Shown here in pieces: positions 19,283-29,400 of a stretch of 64,000 nt of DNA; the stretch's first letter is position 1; every line of letters begins with the position of its first letter. The notes beneath the pieces were generated by a model. The model was not told where the DNA came from. It ran no database searches and was given only the letters and a program-made list of their open reading frames with translations. Source of the DNA: Saccharothrix luteola (GTDB taxonomy: Bacteria; Actinomycetota; Actinomycetes; Mycobacteriales; Pseudonocardiaceae); assembly GCF_020859565.1 (NCBI RefSeq), contig NZ_JAJHUO010000010.1, positions 62,001-126,000 of the forward strand, read 5' to 3'. The translations under genes were made by a program, and so were the position numbers.

Positions 19283-20215
19283 TCAGGCGGCGTTGGCGCG
19301 GTAGGCGACGAGTTCGAGGTGGAGGCGGAAGCCGAGCCGGTCGAAGAGCCGTTGGGAGGAGCGGTTGCCGGCCAGTATCGCGGCGGCGGCCTGTGGTCGT
19401 GCCCCGGACTTCTCCGCCAGCTTCCAGACCAGCTCGGTGACCAGCGCCGCGCCGACGCCCTGCCCGCGCACGTCCGGCTCCACGGCCACGAAGTCCAGGT
19501 AGAACTCGCTCGGCTCGGCCTTGCCCGAGGCGTAGCCGAGCACGCGGTCGCCGTCCATGGCCACCACCACGGTGTGCCGTCGGGCGGCGTCCACGAGTTT
19601 GCGACCGGACAGGTAGGTCTTGGGGAAGCACCGCTCGTGCAGCACGGCCACCGCCTCGTGCACGGCGCGGTCGGTCGGCAGGACCCGCATCTCGCGGGCC
19701 GGGCCGGTGCGCGGGCAGCTCGCCTCGCGCAGCAGCAGGCCGCGCAGGCCGTCGCCGTCGAGGACGTGGATGCCGCACGCCCGCGCGGCGGCGAAGCGGT
19801 GCCGTTCGGCGAACGCCGCCAGCCGGCGGTGCCCGGTGTGCCCGAGCAGCTCGCGGTCGGTGACGCCGTCGAGCAGCGGTAGGGCGGCGGTGTAGAGCGC
19901 GTCGGCGGTCTGGTCCCAGATCCGGCTGCCCGCCGGGTGGTTGACCGGCACGTCGACGAACGGTCCGTGCAGGTAGGCGCGGCCCGACTCGGCGTCGACC
20001 TCGACGCTGAGCGCGCCGACGACCCAGCCCGAGTCGTCGGTGGCGACCACGGTGCACGCGGCCCAGTCCGGCTCGAACTCGGCCAGCTCCGCGGAGATGT
20101 CGCCGAGCGTCTCGCCGAGGTAGCCGATGTGGTGCGCGTCGTCGGCCTGCAACCGCAGGACCAGCGCGAGGACGGCGTCCAGGTCGTCCTGGGCGGCGGG
20201 ACGGATGTCGTACAT
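19283..20215 (-). CDS. GNAT acetyltransferase, double-domain
   Basis: A 310-residue protein with a typical GNAT core in the C-terminal half: EFYLDFVAVEPDVRGQGVGAALV is motif A, followed by ILAGNRSSQRLFDRLGF. The N-terminal half (IRPAAQDDLDAVLALVLRL onward) looks like a diverged second GNAT domain without a clear acetyl-CoA loop. ATG 20215 marks the start of similarity. It ends 13 bases from the convergent symporter gene. The substrate is unknown. Confidence 0.7.
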   Translation of the reverse strand: MYDIRPAAQDDLDAVLALVLRLQADDAHHIGYLGETLGDISAELAEFEPDWAACTVVATDDSGWVVGALSVEVDAESGRAYLHGPFVDVPVNHPAGSRIWDQTADALYTAALPLLDGVTDRELLGHTGHRRLAAFAERHRFAAARACGIHVLDGDGLRGLLLREASCPRTGPAREMRVLPTDRAVHEAVAVLHERCFPKTYLSGRKLVDAARRHTVVVAMDGDRVLGYASGKAEPSEFYLDFVAVEPDVRGQGVGAALVTELVWKLAEKSGARPQAAAAILAGNRSSQRLFDRLGFRLHLELVAYRANAA

Positions 20216-20263
20216 GTCTGGAATGGTCACCCGCGAGGTCGGCTCGACGCGAGGGAGTTTTCC

Positions 20264-20842
20264 GTGGTGGACGGACGGGACGTGACGGAGGTCGCCGAGC
20301 GGTGCGCGGCGTTCCTGGCGGGCGTGGTGGACCGCGACTGGGCGGCGGTCGTGCCGGGGATGGACTGGACGGTCGCGCGGACCGTCGCCCACGTCTCGGA
20401 TTGCCTGCTCTGGTACGCCACGGACCTCGCCGCCGGACCCGTCGAGCTGAGCACGGCCGAGGTGGGCGTGCGACCCGACTCCTCGCCCGCCGACCTGGTG
20501 CGCACGCTGCGGTCGTTCGCGTCGGTGCTGGCGGCGGTGGTCGACGCGACACCGGCAGGCACCCTCGGCTGGCACCCGTGGGGCCTGGCGGACGCGGCGG
20601 GGTTCGCCGGCATGGGGTGCGACGAGATGCTGGTGCACACCCACGACGCGGCCCGCGGCCTCGGGTGCGAGTTCGCGATCCCGCCCGACCTCGCGCGCAA
20701 GGTGCTGGTCCGGATGTTCCCCGAGGCGCCGACCGGCGGCGACCCGGCGCGGACGCTGCTGTGGGCGAACGGCCGCGTGCCGCTCGACGACCTGCCGAAG
20801 CGCACCGGGTGGCGCTGGCACAGCGCCCCCCTCGGCTCCTAG
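20264..20842 (+). CDS. Maleylpyruvate isomerase N-terminal (DinB-like) domain protein
   Basis: A 192-residue protein of the mycothiol-dependent maleylpyruvate isomerase N-terminal / DinB-like four-helix fold. The opening helix and MDWTVARTVAHVSDCLLWYATDL match the family, with a metal-binding His in VAHVSD and another in DEMLVHTHDAA. Family members often act as mycothiol-dependent enzymes in actinobacteria. GTG 20264 is preceded by GAGGGAG at six bases. Divergent from the GNAT gene; specific function unknown. Confidence 0.65.
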   Translation: MVDGRDVTEVAERCAAFLAGVVDRDWAAVVPGMDWTVARTVAHVSDCLLWYATDLAAGPVELSTAEVGVRPDSSPADLVRTLRSFASVLAAVVDATPAGTLGWHPWGLADAAGFAGMGCDEMLVHTHDAARGLGCEFAIPPDLARKVLVRMFPEAPTGGDPARTLLWANGRVPLDDLPKRTGWRWHSAPLGS

Positions 20843-20955
20843 CGCCGTGGTCGGCGGCCTTCGCCCCGTCTTCCGACGGCCGGACGGGTGGATCGCCCCG
20901 CCGAGCGCCGGAAGACCCGGGGAAGGTTGCCGGTCACGGCACTAGCGTCGAGGTC

Positions 20956-22125
20956 ATGACGGACGAGGTCCTCGACATACCCTTCGCCGACGCCTTCGCC
21001 TTCGACCCCTCGCCGACGTGGGCGCGGCTGCGTGACGAGTCGCCGGTGGTCCGGGTCCGCACGCTCGCGGGCGCCGAGGTGTGGTTGGTCACCCGCTACG
21101 ACGACGTGAAGCTGGTGCTGGCCGACCCGCGCTTCTCCCGCGCGGGCGTGGTGGCGGCGGGTGCGCCCCGGGTCGGCGTGTCCCGGCCGCTGCCCGGCAC
21201 CCTGCCGACCACCGACCCGCCCGAGCACACCCGGCTGCGCAAGCTCGTGTCCGGCGCGTTCTCGCACCGGACGATCTCGCAGACCCGGCCGTGGGTGCGC
21301 GAGCTGTGCGAACGGCTCGCCGACGACGTCGTGGACGGCGCCGACCTGCGGCAGGTGTACGCGCTGCCGCTGCCGATCCAGGTCATCTGCACGCTGCTCG
21401 GCGTGCCCTACGAGGACCGGGAGCGGTTCCGCGAGTGGATCGAGCTCGCGTACAGCCTGGAGATGGCCGAGCAGCCGCGGGTCGAGGCGGCGATGGCGAG
21501 CCTGCTGGCGTACATGGGCGACCTGGTCGAGGCGAAACGCCGGACGCCGAGGTCGGACGACCTGCTCGACGAACTGTGCGCGACGCCGCTCACGCACGAC
21601 GAGCTGGTCGCGTTCGCGTTGAACCTGCTGGTCGCGGGGCACGAGACGTCGGCCAACCAGATCACCAGCTTCGTCGCCACCCTGCTGCGCGAGCGGTCGC
21701 AGTGGGAACGGCTGGTCGGCGATCCGGCGCTGGTGCCGAGCGCGGTCGAGGAGCTGATGAGGTTCACCCGGCTCAGCGAGGTCGGGCAGTTGCGGGTGGC
21801 GCTGGAGGACGTGGAGGTCGCAGGCGTGGTCGTGCGGGCGGGCGAGGGCGTCATGGCGTCCATCGGCTCGGCCAACCGCGACCCGCGCGCGTTCGCCGAG
21901 CCGGACGCGTTGGACCTCGCGCGCACGCCCAACCCGCACCTGGCGCTCGGGATCGGCCCGCACTTCTGCCTCGGCGCGCAGTTGGCGCGCATCGAGCTCC
22001 AGGAGGCGCTGCTGGTCCTGCTGCGGCGGTTCCCGGGGCTTCGGGCAGCCCGACCGGTCGACGAGCTGGCGTGGCGGAGGGTGCTGGTCAGCGGTCTGGC
22101 CGAGTTGCCGGTCAGCCTCGGATGA
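20956..22125 (+). CDS. Cytochrome P450
   Basis: A 389-residue soluble bacterial P450. The I-helix oxygen-binding motif is AGHETS, the K-helix ExxR is EELMR and the heme loop is GIGPHFCLGAQLAR with the ligand Cys at 338. PPEHTRLRKLV and FSHRTI are typical of CYP105/107-type actinobacterial enzymes. No ferredoxin or reductase gene is adjacent, and there are no biosynthetic partners, so the substrate is open. The ATG has only a weak AGG upstream. Confidence 0.9.
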   Translation: MTDEVLDIPFADAFAFDPSPTWARLRDESPVVRVRTLAGAEVWLVTRYDDVKLVLADPRFSRAGVVAAGAPRVGVSRPLPGTLPTTDPPEHTRLRKLVSGAFSHRTISQTRPWVRELCERLADDVVDGADLRQVYALPLPIQVICTLLGVPYEDRERFREWIELAYSLEMAEQPRVEAAMASLLAYMGDLVEAKRRTPRSDDLLDELCATPLTHDELVAFALNLLVAGHETSANQITSFVATLLRERSQWERLVGDPALVPSAVEELMRFTRLSEVGQLRVALEDVEVAGVVVRAGEGVMASIGSANRDPRAFAEPDALDLARTPNPHLALGIGPHFCLGAQLARIELQEALLVLLRRFPGLRAARPVDELAWRRVLVSGLAELPVSLG

Positions 22126-22170
22126 CCGACATCTATTGCCGCGCGTTTCGCGTTGGGGAACCCTGGGAGG

Positions 22171-22506
22171 GTGAGCGAGGAAACGATCCAACTCGAACTC
22201 AACGACAGCGGGGTGGCGGTAGACCTACCGATGCCTGCCAACCAGCGGGACACCGTGCAGGAGGTCCCCTATCGGCCGGTCGAGTTCCGCGACGACGACC
22301 TGCCCAGCGCGTTGGAGCGCGCGGCCTCCTGGCTGCGGCAGACACAGGACTGGCTCGGTGAAGCGGTCGACGTGATCGCGGTCCACCTGGACTACGACGA
22401 CACCAAGGGTTCGCCGTACTACGCCCTCAAGCTGCTGTGCAATGAGGAGGACCTGGCCGGCGTTCCACGTGTGGTGCGCGAACACGATCGCACTACTGAC
22501 GAGTAA
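22171..22506 (+). CDS. Conserved hypothetical protein, 111 residues
   Basis: Not recognised. A small acidic protein whose C-terminal part (WLRQTQDWLGEAVDVIAVHL followed by YALKLLCNEED) looks like a compact alpha/beta domain. The GTG start is uncertain: GGGAGG lies directly against it, and TTG 22153 is an alternative. It ends 15 bases before plsC and is probably co-transcribed with it. No signal peptide or membrane segment. Confidence 0.5.
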   Translation: MSEETIQLELNDSGVAVDLPMPANQRDTVQEVPYRPVEFRDDDLPSALERAASWLRQTQDWLGEAVDVIAVHLDYDDTKGSPYYALKLLCNEEDLAGVPRVVREHDRTTDE

Positions 22507-22521
22507 CGTACGCTGGGGTTC

Positions 22522-23220
22522 ATGCCAGATCGCGTGTACCCGCCGGTGATCGCCGCGGCCAAACTGATGTTCCGCCTGCTCGACATGCGGATCACCGTGG
22601 AGGGCGCGGAGCACGTGCCGACCACCGGCGGGGCCGTGCTGGCCTCGAACCACGTCTCCTACCTCGATTTCATCTTCGCCGGTTACGGCGCGCTGCCCGC
22701 GCGCAGGCTGGTCCGGTTCATGGCCAAGCACGAGGTGTTCAAGCACCGCGTGTCCGGCCCGCTCATGCGCGGGATGCACCACATCCCGGTGGACCGGGCC
22801 GCCGGGCAGGCGTCCTACCAGCAGGCTTTGGACGCGCTGCGGTCCGGCGAGGTCGTCGGGATCTTCCCCGAGGCCACGATCAGCCGGTCGTTCACGGTCA
22901 AGGACGTGAAGAGCGGCGCGGTGCGGCTGGCGGCCGAGGCCGGTGTGCCGTTGCTGCCGACCGCGGTGTGGGGCACGCAGCGCCTGTGGACGAAGGGCAG
23001 GCCGAAGTCGCTGACCCAGCGGCACGTGCCGATCAGGATCATCGTCGGCGAGCCGGTGGAGCCGACCACGGACGCCGCGCTGCGCGAGCGGATGCAGGAG
23101 CTGCTGGACGACGCGCAGGCCCGTTACCCGGAGTCGGGCGAGGGCCAGTGGTGGCAACCGGCCCACCTCGGCGGCGCCGCGCCGACGCCGGAAGAGGCCA
23201 AGCGCCTCGACGACCGCTGA
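22522..23220 (+). CDS. plsC: 1-acyl-sn-glycerol-3-phosphate acyltransferase (PlsC family)
   Basis: Transfers an acyl chain to lysophosphatidate or a similar acceptor at the membrane. The 232-residue protein has the catalytic NHVSYLDF (His44-x4-Asp49), substrate-site FMAKHEVF and GMHHIPVDR, and FPEATIS in place of the common FPEGTR. Such variants are frequent among actinobacterial PlsC paralogues, so the acyl acceptor is uncertain. Confidence 0.88.
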   Translation: MPDRVYPPVIAAAKLMFRLLDMRITVEGAEHVPTTGGAVLASNHVSYLDFIFAGYGALPARRLVRFMAKHEVFKHRVSGPLMRGMHHIPVDRAAGQASYQQALDALRSGEVVGIFPEATISRSFTVKDVKSGAVRLAAEAGVPLLPTAVWGTQRLWTKGRPKSLTQRHVPIRIIVGEPVEPTTDAALRERMQELLDDAQARYPESGEGQWWQPAHLGGAAPTPEEAKRLDDR

Positions 23221-23242
23221 GCCGGGCGCTGAGGCCGGGGCC

Positions 23243-23797
23243 CTAGGCCCACTTCTCCACGGACTCCGCCAGCCGCCGTTCGAAGGTCAGCAACGCCTGG
23301 CCGCCGTCGCAGACCACCACCAGCTCACCGCCGGCGGTGACGCAGCAGGCGAGCCCGCGAGGGCTGCGGCGGACGCCGACCACGTCCTCGACGTGCGCCC
23401 GGTCGTCCGCGCGGTACACGCAGGCGGTGAGGGTGTCGTAGCTGAAGCCGTCCTCGTCGAGGAAACCGGCGAACGGCAGCGGCTTGCCGCCCTCCACCTC
23501 CACGAGGTCACCGGCGGCCGTGACCGCGACGCCACCCTCGGCGAACAGCAGGTCGTGCTCCACGACGGTCGTCCACGCCATGCCGAACCGCTTCCTCGAC
23601 CGGCGCTCGGCGGAGACGCGCCTGGCCGCCATGCCGATCGCGGCGGCGACGCGCGCGAACGCCCGCGCCTGCTCGCGCCACACCTCGCGGTGCTCGGGCA
23701 ACCGGGCCATCACGTCCGCCGCGAGCCGCCGCGACCGGCTCCGCTCCCGCCTCACGTCCTCGACGCGCGCCCGGAGCCGGTCCTCGAAGTCGCCCAT
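23243..23797 (-). CDS. Hypothetical protein with basic coiled-coil N-terminus
   Basis: Not recognised. The 184-residue protein begins with an Arg/Glu-rich helical stretch (FEDRLRARVEDVRRERSRSR onward to about residue 70) followed by a beta-rich half in which short strands repeat (DLVEVEGG, FAGFLDEDGFSYDT, GVRRSPRGLACCVTAGGE). No signal peptide. It ends next to convergent plsC. Composition is ordinary for this genome. Confidence 0.5.
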   Translation of the reverse strand: MGDFEDRLRARVEDVRRERSRSRRLAADVMARLPEHREVWREQARAFARVAAAIGMAARRVSAERRSRKRFGMAWTTVVEHDLLFAEGGVAVTAAGDLVEVEGGKPLPFAGFLDEDGFSYDTLTACVYRADDRAHVEDVVGVRRSPRGLACCVTAGGELVVVCDGGQALLTFERRLAESVEKWA

Positions 23798-23823
23798 GAC
23801 CCGACCCTACGCACACCGCCCGC

Positions 23824-26337
23824 CTACGCCGGGTTCACCGGCAGGGTGAACGAGGCCCGCACCCGGTACCCCCTGACGTCACGGGCTTCCACGGTGAACT
23901 TGTGGTCGCCCGCGGCGGTGGGGGTGCCGCGCAGCACACCGGTCTCCGGGAACATGGTCAGGCCGGGTGGGAGGGCGCCCTCGACGACGCTCGCGCCCGC
24001 GAGGGCGCTCTGACCGGTCCTGAGGTTCACGTTCCCGAAGTAGGCGGCGCCGACCACGGCCGAGCGCAGCGGACCGGACACCAGCTTCGGTCCCGGCCAG
24101 AGCCCGTAGTTGTTGTAGGAGTCGGTCCACGGGCCCCGCGACACCGGGAGCGCGGCGGACGCGACGGGGAACCAGCCGTCGACGTCGAAGTCCCCTGCGG
24201 CCTCCACCCCGTAGATCGAGTACCACCACGGATCGCCGATGACCGACGTGGTCGAGTCGGCGTACATGCCGCCGACGAACGACGGTCCGGCGACGGAGGC
24301 GAACGCCACGGACCCGCGCGGCGCGAAGAGCACCTTCACGGTCCCTTCCACACCGATGGCGGCCGAGGTCCGCCTGCCCCGCACGTCGCCTTCGTCGAGC
24401 CACTGGAGGTCACTGCCGCGCACGTGGTGCGCACCGACCCGCACGTTCCCGCTGACGTCGACCGTCTCCGCGACGCCGCCCGACAACCGCACGTCCAGCA
24501 CGTTGCGCACGGTGGGGGTGAAGCCCCAGATCGTGCCGAGCGGGATGTCAGGGCCGATCTCGAACCGGCACGGCGCGGGCGGCGCGGCGTGCCCGGCCAC
24601 GACCGCGGTGAGCGAGCCGTCGAGGTCGAACTCGAAGGCCGTCCGCACGGTCCGGACGCCGTCGGCGCCCCATTCGGCGTGGACGAGCGCCCGGGCGTGG
24701 AGCGACAGGTCGGCGTCGGCCTCGGCCGTGCCCACCGGGCACTGCGCGACGAGGTCCTGCGCGGTGACCCGCACCCGGCCTCCCGGACCGGCGACCAGCG
24801 GGCCGGCGAGCACCTTCGCCGGTGACGGCGGGGCGTCGGGCATCAGGGACCGGGTGTCGACGGCACCCACCACCCGCCCGGACGGGAAGGCCTCGGTGAT
24901 CATCACCGGCTGGGTGTGGACCGTGGTGACGCCGTCGCCGGCGGTCGTGCCGGTGACCCGGCCGAGCAGGCCGCGGCCGGTGGTCGCCGAGCCGGGCGCG
25001 ACGAACACGACGGCGCCCGCGGCGGGTGCCGCGCCGGTCAGCGTGACGTCGGCGCCGGACACGGCGGTGACGCGTGAGGGCGCGACGATCTCGGTGCCGT
25101 CCGGCTTGTCGACCGCGGCGGTGACGCCGACCGACAGCCAACCGACGACGTCGACGACGAGGTGGACGTCGCCCGTCCAGGTGTGCAGGTGCACCAGGCC
25201 CGACGGGCCGAGCTTGACGACCACCATGTTCGACGCGGTCTGCCCCGGCTCGACGTTCACGTGGCTGATCTGCGGAAAGGACTCCTCCACCGGACCCGCG
25301 GTCACGTAGGTGCCCCGGTTCGCCTCGGTCGCGGTCACGTTGAGCACGACCGCGCCCACGCCCACGGTGGGCACCCCGCCCTGACCGGCGACCTGGACGT
25401 CCGTGCCCCCGACCTCCCGGACGGGGTGATCGGCGCGGCTGTCGAAGAGGCGGGTCGGCGCGACGCCGGCGTAGTCGGCGCCGATCGCGAACCAGCCGAC
25501 CACGTCGGCCAGGAGGTGGATCGAACCCGCGTTGTTGTAGAGGCTGATCGAGCCGTCCGCGCCGACCGCGACGACCGCGAGGTTCGGCACGGTCTGCCCG
25601 GCGACCACGTTGAGGGTGCTGGTCGACGGCCTCGCGGTGCCCTTCGCGTGCGCGATGACGTGCGTGCCCTCGGTCGCCTCCGTCCCGGTGAGGTTGACCA
25701 CCACCGCGCCGACACCCGCCGCGGGCACACCGCCCACCCCGGTCACGTCCAGGTCGACGGTCCCGCGCGGACCCACCTTGCCCGCCGGGGCGCCGAGGCC
25801 CGAGCGGGTGTCGAGCAGGCGCGCGGGCCGGGTGGCGGTGAAGTCGGGGCCGTGGGCGAACCAGCCGACCACGTCGACGATCAGGTGCACCGACCCGTCG
25901 TTGTTGTAGAGGCTGATCGAGCCGTCCGCGCCGAGCTTGACGACCACCGCGTTGGGCGCGGTCTGGCCGGCGACCAGGTTCAGGTTGCTCGCCGTCGGCC
26001 TGGTGTCACCGGCCGGGTAGGCGATCACGTGGGTGGCGGCGGTCGGCTGGGTGCCGGTCAGGTTGATCGCGACCGCGGCCACGCCCGAGGTGGGCACCCC
26101 GCCGCGACCCGCAAGCCGCACGTCGACCCGGCCCTGCCGCCCGACCGGGGCCGCCGCCGGCGCGCCGAGGCCGCTACGGGTGTCGAGGACCCGCGTCGGC
26201 GTGACGGGCGTGTAGGCCCGGTCCTCGAACGCGTAGGGCGTCGTGGCTCCCGCTTGTGCCGCTTGTGCCGACACCGGGAGCACCGCCCCGGCCACCAGTA
26301 CCGCGGACAGGACCGCTCCGACCCAGGACCACCGCAT
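23824..26337 (-). CDS. Large secreted protein with three beta-rich repeats and an Ig-like end
   Basis: The 837-residue protein has a Sec signal peptide (to about residue 27, VSAQAAQA). Three consecutive repeats of about 115-125 residues each start near PTRVLDTRSGLGAP / PARLLDTRSGLGAP / PTRLFDSRADHP and end with SVHLIVDVVGWF / SIHLLADVVGWF / DVHLVVDVVGWL. The repeat is widespread in exported actinobacterial proteins, of unknown role. A middle beta region follows, and the last 80 residues (LPPGLTMFPETGVLRGTP) look like a putative Ig (He_PIG) domain. GAGGGGG precedes the ATG. Likely surface or extracellular, possibly carbohydrate- or protein-binding. Confidence 0.75.
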   Translation of the reverse strand: MRWSWVGAVLSAVLVAGAVLPVSAQAAQAGATTPYAFEDRAYTPVTPTRVLDTRSGLGAPAAAPVGRQGRVDVRLAGRGGVPTSGVAAVAINLTGTQPTAATHVIAYPAGDTRPTASNLNLVAGQTAPNAVVVKLGADGSISLYNNDGSVHLIVDVVGWFAHGPDFTATRPARLLDTRSGLGAPAGKVGPRGTVDLDVTGVGGVPAAGVGAVVVNLTGTEATEGTHVIAHAKGTARPSTSTLNVVAGQTVPNLAVVAVGADGSISLYNNAGSIHLLADVVGWFAIGADYAGVAPTRLFDSRADHPVREVGGTDVQVAGQGGVPTVGVGAVVLNVTATEANRGTYVTAGPVEESFPQISHVNVEPGQTASNMVVVKLGPSGLVHLHTWTGDVHLVVDVVGWLSVGVTAAVDKPDGTEIVAPSRVTAVSGADVTLTGAAPAAGAVVFVAPGSATTGRGLLGRVTGTTAGDGVTTVHTQPVMITEAFPSGRVVGAVDTRSLMPDAPPSPAKVLAGPLVAGPGGRVRVTAQDLVAQCPVGTAEADADLSLHARALVHAEWGADGVRTVRTAFEFDLDGSLTAVVAGHAAPPAPCRFEIGPDIPLGTIWGFTPTVRNVLDVRLSGGVAETVDVSGNVRVGAHHVRGSDLQWLDEGDVRGRRTSAAIGVEGTVKVLFAPRGSVAFASVAGPSFVGGMYADSTTSVIGDPWWYSIYGVEAAGDFDVDGWFPVASAALPVSRGPWTDSYNNYGLWPGPKLVSGPLRSAVVGAAYFGNVNLRTGQSALAGASVVEGALPPGLTMFPETGVLRGTPTAAGDHKFTVEARDVRGYRVRASFTLPVNPA

Positions 26338-26439
26338 CGAACCCCCTCGTGCCGAACGGGCCGGCGCACGTCGCGGCGGCCGGCCACTCCCCTTGATCAC
26401 GGAGTCGACCGCCGGGACGCTCCCGTTACCGGTCCGGTC

Positions 26440-29400
26440 CTAGGCGGGCGGGGTCGATCCGGGCTGGGCGACGGGCACGTCCCCGGCGACCGGCGCGTCC
26501 TCCGGGACGGCCTGGGAGTCCGGCCGGGCAACGGTTTCCGGCCCGGCATCGGCTTCCCGAACGGCATCGGTTTCCGGAGCGGCGTCGACGGCGACCGCCG
26601 CGGCGGCCTTGGGTCCGGCCTTGGCGCGCTTCGGCTTGTCCTCGCCGCGCAGGCGCTGGGAGATCACCTGGCTGATGCCGTCACCGCGCATCGAGACGCC
26701 GTACAGCGCGTCGGCGATCTCCATCGTCGGCTTCTGGTGCGTGATGATCAGCAGCTGCGAGTGCTCGCGCAGCTGCTCGAACAGGCTGATCAGCCGGTGC
26801 AGGTTGGTGTCGTCCAACGCCGCCTCGACCTCGTCCATCACGTAGAACGGCGACGGCCGCGCCCGGAAGATGGCCACCAGCATCGCCACCGCCGCCAGCG
26901 ACTTCTCGCCACCCGACAACAGCGACAGCCGCTTGACCTTCTTGCCCGGCGGCCGGGCCTCCAGCTCGATGCCGGTGGTCAGCATGTCGTCCGGCTCGGT
27001 CAGCACCAGCCGTCCCTCGCCGCCGGGGAACAGCACCTTGAACACGACCTCGAACTCGCGCGCGACGTCCTCGTAGGCCGACGTGAAGACCTCCAGGATC
27101 TTGTCGTCGACCTCCTTCACCACGGTCAGCAGGTCGCGCCGCGTCGCCTTGATGTCCTCCAGCTGGTTGGACAGGAACTTGTAGCGCTCCTCCAGCGCCG
27201 CGAACTCCTCCAGCGCCAACGGGTTGACCTTGCCCAGCAGCGACAGGTCCCGCTCGGCGCGCTTGGCCCGCCGCGCCTGGGTGTCCCGGTCGTACGGCAT
27301 CGGCTGCGGCGCGGTCACCGCTTCGCCGCGCTCCTTGGCCGCTTCGTACTCGGCCACCTCCTGCTGCGACGGCGGGATGAACACGTCCGGGCCGTACTCG
27401 GCGACCAGGTCCTCCAGGCCGATGCCGAACTCCTCGGCGACCTTGGTCTCCAGCTGCTCGATGCGCATCCGCTGCTCGGCCCGCAGCACCTCGTCGCGGT
27501 GCACGGCGTCGGTCAGCTTCTCCAGCTCCACCGACATCTCGCGGACGAGGTTGCGCACCTGCGCCAGGTACGTCTCGCGCCGCGCCTTGCGCTCCTGCGC
27601 CGCGTCACGTTCCCGGGCCGCACGGCCCAACGACGCGGCGATCCGCTCCAGCGCGACCTCACCACCCCGCACCACGGCCTTCGCCACGACCGCGCCCCTG
27701 GCCCGAGCGGCGTGGGCGCGCTGGGCTCGTTCCCGCGCCTCGCGCTCGGCACGCGCCGCCCGGCGCAGCCCTTCCGCCTTGCCCTGCAACGCGCGGGCGC
27801 GTTCCTCGGCGGTCCGCAGCGCCAGCCGGGCGTCCACCTCGCCCTGGCGGGCGGCGGCCAGCTCGGACGCCATCTCGTCGCGGTGGGAGGTGTCCGGCTC
27901 GTCGTCCAGCGGCTGCTCCTGCGCCACCAGCAGGCGTTCTTCCAGCTCGCCGAGCTTGAGCAGGTTCTCCTCGCGGGCCGCCTCGACCTTCGCCCGCTGC
28001 GCCCGCACGCGCTCCACCTCGGCCTCGGCCGAGCGCACCGCCGCGGCCAACCGGTTCAGCCGCTCCGACGACCGGGCGCGCCGCACCTTGGCCTCGTTGA
28101 GCTGCTCCTTCACCGCGGCGACCTCGGCACGCCGTGCCTGCTGCTCGGCCCGTGCACCCTCGAGAGCGGCCGTGGACTGCTCCAGCGCCCGCTCCGCCAG
28201 CGCCAGCTTCTCCGACGCCTCGTCCACCGCGGCCTGGACCTCGATGACGCTCTGGCTGCGCCCGGACCCGCCGACCGCCCAGTCCGCGCCGAGCACGTCG
28301 CCGTCACGGGTCACCGCGCGCACCGACGGGTGCGCGTCCACCAGCTCACGCGCGGTGGCCAGCGAGTCGACCACCACGACCCGGTCCAACGCGCGGTGCA
28401 GCGCGGGCCGCAGCGGCTCCGGCGCCTGCACCACGTCCACGGCCCACCGCGCGTCCGGCGGCAGCGACGGCCAACCGGACCGGTCGACGCTCACCGGCGC
28501 GCCGCCCACCAGCACGCCGGCCCGACCCGTGTCCTGCTCCTTCAACAGCTCCAACGCCGCGACCGCGTCCGCGCCGGACGCCACCGCGACCGCGTCCGCG
28601 ATCGGACCCAGCGCCGCCGCCAGCGCGACCTCCGCGCCCGGCTCCACGGTCAGCAGCGCCGCGACCGAGCCCAGCAACCCCGGCAACCGCGACGCCAGCA
28701 ACGCGCCCGCGCCGTCCTTGCGGGTCAGGCCCAGCGACAGCGCGTCCACCCGCGCCTTCCACGACGCGATGTCCCGCTCGGCCGTCCGCTCGGCCTTGAC
28801 CAGCTCCTCGACCCGGCGGCGCGCCGCGTCGTCCGACTCCGCGGCCAGCCGGTGCCGCTCGTCGAGCCCGACGTCGTCCTCGTCCTCGGTCCCGGTCACC
28901 TCGCGGGCCTCGGCCAACTCCTGCTGCACGACCTCCGACCGCTCGACCGCCTCGGCCAGCGCGATCGACATCCGCTCGATCTCCTCGGCGGTCGCGCTCG
29001 TCTTCGACCGCAGCGCCTCCACCTGCCCGGACAGCCGGGCCAGGCCCTCGCGCCGGTCGGCGATCGCCCGCACCGCGGCCAGGTGCGCCTTCTCCGCCGC
29101 CGACACCATGCGCTCCAGCTCGGCCCGCGTCTCCACGGCCTCCGCCAGCCCCACCCGGGCCTCGGTCACGCCGTCCTGGAGCTCCTGCTCCAGCTCCGCG
29201 GTCTGCTCGGCCTCGGCGTCCAGCTCGTCCGGGTCACGCCCGCCGCGCGGCGCGTCCACCGCCGCCGACAGGTGCCGCTCCCGTTCCACGGCCAGCCGCA
29301 CGGTGCCGCGCAGCCGTTCCTCCAGCGCCGAGAGCCGGTACCAGGTGTCCTGGGCCTGCTGGAGCTTCGGCGCGTCGGCCGCGACCTGGTCCTCCAGCTC

